Positions 57,246 through 64,000 of a DNA stretch of 64,000 nucleotides are shown one piece after another (position 1 is the first letter of the stretch; each line of letters starts with the position of its first letter). The position numbers were made by a program, and so were the translations under genes. Origin of the DNA: Atopsyche davidsoni (taxonomy: Eukaryota > Arthropoda > Insecta > Trichoptera > Hydrobiosidae); assembly GCA_022113835.1 (NCBI GenBank), contig JAILWY010000023.1, positions 4,278,001 through 4,342,000 on the forward strand, in the 5' to 3' direction. The notes under the pieces are model-generated. The model did no database searches, was not told the origin of the DNA, and was given only the letters and a program-made list of their open reading frames with translations.

Positions 57246-58302
57246 TAATAAACATTTAATTGTAAAGAGTTTACATAGAGTTACAATTTGAAATGTTTCG
57301 AGTATTTCAAATGCGAATCAAAAAAGAAAAAATGTGATATTCTTACAAAAAATCCACTCAGGGGTCGCCTCATTGTGAGAAAATTAAAAAAACTGTCATA
57401 AAATCTGTTACAACTTAGCAAATAAAAGGATTATGTACAAAACAGCTTCGAAAAGTTCTTGCACGGCTTTCACATATTATGAATCATAACTATGTTATAT
57501 ATTTTTTTTATAAGATACACAAAAGACATTACGAATTCATATTTACAAATAAAAAATTAAATTAAAAAAAATCAAAACCATAGAAGAAAAGTATATTTCA
57601 TATTACTCAGGTACAAGTTGACAATCTGATCTTTTATACACTTCGAGAATACAAACACGATTGTGACGGATTGTTTACCATTTCATGATGTAGTTGAAAT
57701 CCATGGACATAAAATAAGATAACATCATCTTACTATTTAATATTGACAAATTGCATCCAGGCAGAATAAGAATTTTCCTTGGGAAATATTCGTCGAGTGT
57801 TAAATGGAAGAAATTAAATATATCCTCGAAACATATAAAAGAACAATTTTCATTTTATTTATTAATATGAAATACTTAAAAAATAATTATTTCATTAATT
57901 AAACATACATCATTGAACACAGAATATTTAATATTAAAATCAGCCCATGCAAGAAATTTTCAAAAATAACATATATTATATAATAATTACTATTTATAAT
58001 GTTTTCCCTAAGCCTATATCTGTACGGGTGATTTAAAACTATTTCAATATATATATAGAAGTTTAACAGTGGTTAAAAAATAATTTTATTTTTACAAAAC
58101 AAGATGTGAGTGTGTTTTCTACACAATTCTATTTTGTATGAAAAACTAACTCTTCATAATAAATACATACGCAATCGGGAAGTTAATCAACAAAATCGCT
58201 CATCTATTCAAAATATGTTGTGTCTCTTCGGCAGATCTGTTTGTCCTCATAAGAATTCAATATTTCTTAAAAAAAAAAAACGTTAAAAAAAATATGTTTG
58301 CA

Positions 58303-58448
58303 TCAGTCAAATAAATCACGATTCAAATCGCTCTCAAGTTTGTCAACCGCACATGCTGCTCGAGCCCTCCCAGCTGTGTGGGGACTATCACATGTCGCCG
58401 CAAGCCACTCGTCCAATCCAGCGATAAACAATTGGAAAGAATCAGCTT
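58303..58448 (-). CDS. possible orphan terminal exon
   Basis: After an acceptor-like ATAATGTTAG, the minus strand is open in a GC-rich patch encoding EADSFQLFIAGLDEWLAATC, then a Cys/Ala/Arg-rich part and DLNRDLFD, ending in TGA. Composition is protein-like and unlike the AT-rich surroundings. I found no upstream exon to join and recognise no domain. Could be a last exon of an unseen gene or a repeat remnant. Confidence 0.25.
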
Positions 58449-58895
58449 CTAACATTATAAAACAATGATGAATTTCACATATTGTTTTTAATGAGAAATT
58501 TGAAAACTGCATTTTATTTTCAACGATTTTTAATTTGATTTGCATTGTTATTTATATCAATTCGGTGGTGTTGTAAATTAAAAAAAATCAACTTTGCAAT
58601 TATGTGATAGTTTTTTTTCTTCGCATAACTCGTAGTTCAGCAATCGACAAGATACTGGACAGTAAAAAAATATTATATTATTTTTACAAGCAAGGAAAAT
58701 ATTTTGTCTGGGTTCTGATGAATATGAATGATGATAGATGATTGTGATGATGAAAATTTATGATGTAACTAGTTATGATAATGATCAATAAAAGACATGA
58801 AGTTGTTAAATGAATAAATATGAGTAATTTAATGAATGATGTAAAAAGCAAGCATGGAAATGAATAAACGTGATAATGAAATGATTGATATGGAA

Positions 58896-59063
58896 TATGT
58901 GATTAAGCATATTTTTTCACACATTGAAAACGATTAAAGAAAACTCTCAGAAAATATCATCGTGACTTGTGAGGGATTCGAATCCCTCACAAGTCACGAT
59001 GATATTTTCTGAGAGTTTTCTTTAATCGTTTTCAATGTGTGAAAAAATATGCTTAATCACATA
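58896..59063. repeat. perfect 168-base palindrome with no spacer
   Basis: Arms 58896-58979 and 58980-59063 are exact reverse complements over 84 bases, meeting at GGGATTC|GAATCCC. Each arm contains CACACATTGAAAACGATTAA or its complement. Flanks are ATGA-rich simple sequence and a TATGGAAT motif occurs on both sides. Either a real recent foldback insertion or an assembly or sequencing artefact. Confidence 0.95.
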
Positions 59064-61270
59064 AACATACTAATACCTGCATGGGTAAATAAATACGCAT
59101 CCTGATTAACATTAATCCAATTTAATATGATATGGAATAGATGATGTGAAATGAATATGAAATGAAATGAAAGCACCCAAACAAAAAAAAATTCATGCCA
59201 TATACGCTTGCAAGAATTATTATCATCTCAGTCGTCCGCATTAGAAAAAATATGAAATACTTGATTTGTTTTAATTATAGCGCTTACTAGAGTTTCAAAA
59301 CAATCTTTATGCTGCCATCAATGAAAAAATCACCCGTATTTAAAAATATTACACTGAGAAATAAATATTTCATATTTAATTTTAATTTCAATAAATATTA
59401 TGCATCGATATATTTGTTTATAATATAATTATTATTTGTTTTGTTTATTATACTTTAGTTACAGACACTATAACAAGTTTGTATGACCGGTGCTTCTAGT
59501 AACAAAAACTGATTGATTTAAGAAATGTCATAAGTAAGTGAAACACGATTCTTATAAACAGAGCTCACTAAAATTTAGTTGAGAAAAACCTCACGTAAAC
59601 AATAACTGCGAACACATTTGGTCTAATTGATTAACACAGATTTCATAAAATTATGCATTGAATTCCGAGGCTTCCTCGAAATGAATTTTCTCTTAAATAA
59701 TACAACAAATGTATAGTAAGATTACCCCTACACGTGAAGTGATGATGAGGACATTAATTTTCCAAGGGTGCCTATATTATTAATGTTCCCCTATTGTGCG
59801 ATATTGACTGAATTTTACGTACGAGCGATGTCTAGAAACATATCTTCATATTTATAATTGTGGTTATTTTATTATTATTACAGTACGTATGTTGAATCTT
59901 GAGTCGAATGGAGTCAGTAATGTTGTTCTTGGCAGTTCTGAAATCGTAAAAAATATATTAAAATCAACAATAAATTCGAGGTCGAGTAACAAAAGACCTT
60001 CTTAAAACCTCTCATATAATTAAGAGATATATATTTTACTCAGTTAAAAATTATTTGCGAAGCGAATTTTGTATTACAATGAATCTTTTTAGATAGTGTA
60101 TTCGCAAAGTGAATACTGAGCTATATATAAACACCTGTAGATCGGCAGAGTAAAGGATATAAAAATAAATTGAAAGATATTTAATAAAGAGCAATTTGAA
60201 TCTTTTATATTACAGTAATGCAAATTAAATTTAGCAAATTTAAAAATTAAACATGATGGTACCTTTGTACGAGATGTTGTGGCTGTTGAAGATTCCTACA
60301 TTACGAGCACAGCTAAACATTCCAAAAGAATTGCAACGCAATAACTTCAAACGAAATTACAAAGTCGATTATGACTTAAGTAATTGCGTATATAGACATG
60401 TATGGTTCGTTAAAATATATTGCTTTATTTATTTGAAGCAACTTTCAATTCAAACAATGGCTACGGGTTTCAAAGCTTAGCCTCTATTGCATATGCTGTT
60501 AAAAATGATATAATCATCTATTGTATAAAAACGTGACAGCTGATGATAAACGTAAAATGATCAGATTTCGAGGTAAAGTCCCTTTCCAATTGGCTCCTCA
60601 CTGAGAGCGCATAATATAAAATTATAAAAGTTTTTTTTTCAATTTTTATTTTTTCAGCCAATAAAGATTTAGAATAGTGTACAACGAGCGTACTTTGTGC
60701 CGACGTGTTGTGTTCGTACAAAACGCAATAAGTCTTTTTCAAAGTCATATCTAAGTTTAAAATAGAAATTTACGATTTGAAAATGGAATCTCCTAATTTA
60801 AATGAAGAACAAAAACAATTGAACGTTTACGATTCAAAATGGAGAACAAGTCAATGCAAAACTAAATACAACGAACATGAGTAGTAACAACAAATTCAAT
60901 GGCTAGTTTTGAATATAATGCGTGAATTACATTTACGTTTTTACGTTGAAACTACACTGTCGAGTTTAGACACTACGCAATATCCAAACGCGTCTATCGA
61001 GAGTCAGACGTTCGTTTAAATACAATTTTCAAATATGGAATGGACGCAATCGAATTCGGAACGTTCCGGAATCGTTAAAATTCAAAAACGAGTAGACGCG
61101 CGTCATCGCGAGCTCAAATAGACCTAAGCGAGTGTTGAGGCGAAATATTCAACCAGACGTCAAGGTGGCTGACATTTTCTTCACAAGGCACCACGGTACA
61201 GTCGGAAAAGTACGCGAGAAACCAAACACTAACACAAACGCAATAGAAATTGTTTTTTTTTCGACAGCGT
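59064..61270. other. intergenic or distal 3' UTR region downstream of HR3
   Basis: No exon recognised. The part from about 60.65 to 61.7 kb is richer in CpG (TACGAGCG, CGACG, CGCGCG) than the AT-rich DNA to its left. A long HR3 3' UTR could reach here. Confidence 0.4.
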
Positions 61271-61280
61271 CCGCCAAATT

Positions 61281-61286
61281 TTTATT
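61281..61286 (-). terminator. candidate poly(A) signal of HR3
   Basis: Minus-strand AATAAA about 790 bases past the HR3 stop codon. Other copies lie farther on, so the true end is uncertain. Confidence 0.25.
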
Positions 61287-62072
61287 TTATTCATTTGTTA
61301 ACATTCAGTCAGTGCAAGTTCTATATATTTGTAGAATATATATATATATTATGAATACATATATAATATGATTTAATATTACGTATTAAAAGTTTGAACA
61401 AACTAACGCACGACACTCAAAAATAAAAAATAAAATCGCATTGTGAAAAGTCACGACGACGTATAGCACGCGTACAATATCTCTAACAGAAGACGACTCT
61501 TTCTATTGTTTGAAGTCTTTTGAATTAAGGTATAAAGATTTTCTTTCGAATCGGTTCAAATGAAAAATCCTCGGACAAGTATAAATAGATTGATCGAAAC
61601 TCGCACGTTTGTTCTAATATTTGATAGAAGACAAAGTCCGATTCGACGTTCACCAAAGATCCTCTCCATCGATGAGATAAATCTACGCTTGCAAGACAAC
61701 TAATTAACTCTTATAAATAGATAATCTGAATTCAAAATTAACTTAATCATCGAAATTCTCCAATCAATTTCAGTATAATAATATATCAAGTGACATGAAC
61801 GATTCATTTAAAAAAAATTCGCAACGTTTGCGACGATTCAAGAATAACATAAATCAAATCTATCACAAAGTTGACAGCACTTAATAAATTACCACAAAAT
61901 TCGTCAATTATAAAATTAAACACAAAATTGTCGAAATCCAATTCGCGATTTGCGGCCGAACGTCCGAATCTAGAATTACATTCAAGTCCGGGGCGACCCG
62001 CGGACCGGTCGTGTTTGCGATTGTTAGTACATGATGGCGGCTGTAATTGTTTTGGGTGTCTTGCTGTGCCGT

Positions 62073-62196
62073 CTACGTGCTGAAGTCGTGCGAGTTGTCT
62101 ATGGAGAACAGCTCCTTGTACAGCGCCGGGAACACATACTGCGGATGCGCTGACTTGAACTTCGACAATGCATCCATGTGCATTAGGGAGAGTTCT
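62073..62196 (-). CDS. HR3: HR3 last coding exon: AF-2 helix and stop
   Basis: Encodes [19 protein letters not shown], then [20 protein letters not shown] and TAG (62073-62075). The acceptor TTACAG gives the Arg codon split AG|A with the preceding exon. PALYKELF is the ligand-dependent activation helix. Confidence 0.95.
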
Positions 62197-63901
62197 CTGT
62201 AACAATCATAACATTTTTTTAAATTTATATTTCATTAGTTCACTTACAAAAAATCTAGCTTCGTGACACTTAAACTCTCGAGAACTAATTATTCTATGAT
62301 ATCTACAATGATGCAGTCACTGTAGCTACATGGATGTAGCAATGGTGTAATTGTGTTACCTGAAGGTGGGAATCTTAGCGAGCAGTGTGTCAAGTACTGT
62401 GACATCACCCTTGATGGGCGCATGGTTCATCTCGATCTCATGTCTCATCGCTGTGATGGACATATTGAAGAGACACTGGATCTCGGTATTGCCCCGTAAG
62501 CCGTGCCTCTCTGAAAAATCAATAAAACTTTTAACCTCCAGCAGCAATTATTATATCTCAGTAATTGATAATAATCCTAATTTGCTGTCATAATGTTTAC
62601 AGATATTTTTTAATTTCATTCTACAAGCAAAAAACTTTATTATAATTCCATTTTTGGGAAAAAAAACCTCTTTAAGTGCCTGAAAGATAGTAAATTTATC
62701 TGTGTTTGTGTAAGAATGCAGACCTGGCCACAGAAGTACGAGACTCTGGTACAAGGCAAGTTCAGTCTCCGTGAGCTTGAGTTGGGCGATGGAACGGGCA
62801 GCTTCGAAGATGCATGCCACCAGCTTGGCCTCGCCGCTGTCTGTCGTGTACAGCGCGTCCTGTGGCAGCATCACGTCCCCGTACAGCACTGCATTCTGCG
62901 ACAGGTCCATCAGCCGCGACATGCGGACTATCGCTAGCTCAAAGGAACCTGGGACCATACAAAAATAAAGTTAGGTCGGGAGAAGACCATCCAGGATGCA
63001 ATTTTAGTGCTTTAAAGATTGAGCATGGAAAAAATTGTTATGTCGAGTCTAAGATGGACTAATCTGAAAATGATAATAGTTTTTATATAAAATATCACTA
63101 AGCAATGGTAGTTGTCATTACATTATATGTTTATTAGAATAACAAACACCATAGGTATAAAATGTTGATAATATCAAAAAACAAAAAAGATTTTGTTCTT
63201 GTTAAATTTACAATATCTCAAGCTTATATAATTTATTTTCAAAAGTCATCAAAGAACAGAGCGATTAAAGCTTATGCAATGATCAAATATGGATGCCAAA
63301 TCGTAAATCTTACCAGTCTTGAGCAGCAGGATCTGGTCATCCTGTGAAAGCTTCATAAAGCCGGGGATGAGTTTAGCAAACTCAATAATGTTCTGGATAA
63401 TGCTTGTGAGTTTCTCCGCACAATCCAGCCACATCTCCTCTTGGGACATAGACTTGTAGTACAGCAATCTAACAATTATAAAAAAATATTGTAAATCAAA
63501 ATCTGTTACACATTACTAGACTCATACCAAGTGTAAAGTATTTTTGGCAACCTATGATTGTATCCACAAATAAATCATTAATTAACAGACAGAACTAGAA
63601 GCTAGAGTAGCAAGTTCATTTCAATGATTTTTGGTAAAACGCTGCATCTGAAATCTGTTCTTAACACTTACAAATGAACCAAAATAAATTAAAACTCTTT
63701 CAATATTTGTTTCATGTAAGTTTTTTATATTTGCACCGTGATCAAGGAAAAATTAGGAAGGTACATATTGCTTTGTTGGTACTTACCGCGAGACATCTTG
63801 TGGCTTGCGGAACATCTCGTGTATGTACTCCAGTTTGGGGTTTGTGTTGGCATGCGCCTCTGCCAAAGTTTTCACCAGCACCTCTGAGATGTGACCTTCC
63901 G
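62073..63901 (-). CDS. HR3: nuclear hormone receptor HR3 (Hr46, ROR class), ligand-binding domain exons, 5' part outside window
   Basis: Five minus-strand exons join in phase into the whole C-terminal part of an HR3 receptor: [48 protein letters not shown] (the LBD signature around helices 3-5), [52 protein letters not shown] and the AF-2 helix [12 protein letters not shown] before the stop. Known: HR3 is an ecdysone-induced receptor that activates ftz-f1 and represses earlier genes during moulting, acting in the nucleus on ROR-type DNA sites. The DNA-binding zinc fingers and N-terminus lie beyond the right edge. All key LBD elements are present with no breaks, so the gene looks functional. 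Confidence 0.96.
62360..62510 (-). CDS. HR3: HR3 LBD exon
   Basis: Encodes [20 protein letters not shown], then [20 protein letters not shown] and LLAKIPTFR. The acceptor is TTTTTCAG and the donor TTCAG|GTAACA. Middle to late LBD helices. Confidence 0.95.
62724..62948 (-). CDS. HR3: HR3 LBD exon
   Basis: Encodes [37 protein letters not shown] and [18 protein letters not shown]. The acceptor is GTCCCAG and the donor CCAG|GTCTGC. Helices around the pocket and the beta turn. Confidence 0.95.
63314..63468 (-). CDS. HR3: HR3 LBD exon with family signature
   Basis: Encodes [35 protein letters not shown] and [14 protein letters not shown]. The acceptor is TTGTTAG and the donor ACTG|GTAAGA. The F-A-K-x-I-P-G-F and D-Q-x-x-L-L-K motifs are the nuclear receptor LBD signature. 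Confidence 0.96.
63787..63901 (-). CDS. HR3: HR3 exon at start of the LBD
   Basis: Encodes [38 protein letters not shown]. The acceptor is TTTTCAG and the donor GCG|GTAAGT. Joins the next exon through a split Arg codon. Farther upstream exons are outside the window. Confidence 0.94.
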
Positions 63902-64000
63902 CTGAAAATAACAGTCAAACAATTACAAACACGGAAACGATAAATATTAAGTAAAATACACAAGTAAGTTTTCAAAAACTTGCACTGCCAAAACAAAAAG

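Larger units (their letters stand above)
47760..58300. other. intergenic region, largely AT-rich
   Basis: Outside the plus-strand exon candidates and the repeats listed, I see no gene. A GC-richer patch at 48990-49135 has an open plus frame (GGMIGPGFDRRSSGKHQSS) without matching splice phase. From about 55.2 to 57.1 kb there is only AT-rich DNA. Confidence 0.5.

Noticed and set aside
58965..58995. tRNA T-arm-like GGGATTCGAATCCC
   Set aside because: It is the self-complementary centre of the perfect palindrome. No A-box or other tRNA arms are present.
61804..62205. Minus-strand 133-codon frame over the last HR3 exon
   Set aside because: It is in a different frame from the conserved AF-2 helix. 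The HR3 frame with its stop at 62073 is the real one.
62716..63062. Overlapping plus-strand open frames over HR3 exon 62724-62948
   Set aside because: Antisense shadows of a GC-rich conserved coding exon.

Overview
The window is nuclear DNA from an insect. It is very AT-rich, has long introns, uses GT..AG splicing in every model I could join, and carries relics of mariner, LINE and probably Penelope-like elements. I cannot fix the order from this sequence. The clearest phylogenetic anchor is the ligand-binding domain of the ecdysone-cascade nuclear receptor HR3 (Drosophila Hr46, ROR class) at the right edge.

Layout. (1) 1113-42386, minus strand: one large gene that I could reconstruct from start codon to stop. 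It has 17 coding exons, 8307 coding bases and 2768 residues, and splice phases agree at all 16 junctions. It encodes a secreted protein with a signal peptide, five PAN/Apple-type cysteine domains each split over two exons, two long Gly/Tyr/Ser/Pro/Asn-rich stretches (exons 3 and 5), a His-Ser-Gly-Pro repeat, a separate Cys-rich module and a charged basic C-terminal tail. This is the composition of an extracellular-matrix or cuticle-type protein. I do not recognise a named orthologue. A second exon encoding a signal peptide (23238-23337) lies inside the 16.8 kb third intron. It ends in the phase needed to join exon 4, which suggests an alternative promoter and a shorter isoform lacking PAN1 and the 1013-residue repeat exon. 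(2) Introns 6 to 9 of this gene each carry at least one different repeat relic: a Tc1/mariner-like transposase and a Penelope-type repeat, a tRNA-derived SINE-like head, an internally deleted mariner, and the tail of a LINE. (3) 42.4-62 kb: AT-rich intergenic DNA. It holds the core promoter of the PAN gene, an orphan TATA/Inr/DPE promoter near 47.64 kb, an ancient tandem duplication, small hairpin elements, a perfect 168 bp palindrome with no spacer, and a plus-strand chain of four exon-like segments with matching phase (46545-52958) that would encode a small Cys-containing protein. (4) 62073-63901, minus strand: the last five coding exons of HR3, covering the ligand-binding domain to the stop. 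The rest of HR3 lies beyond the right edge.

The PAN gene and HR3 lie on the same strand, HR3 upstream, about 20 kb apart. HR3 is a pulse-expressed moulting regulator in insects. Whether a neighbouring matrix gene shares that timing is conjecture.
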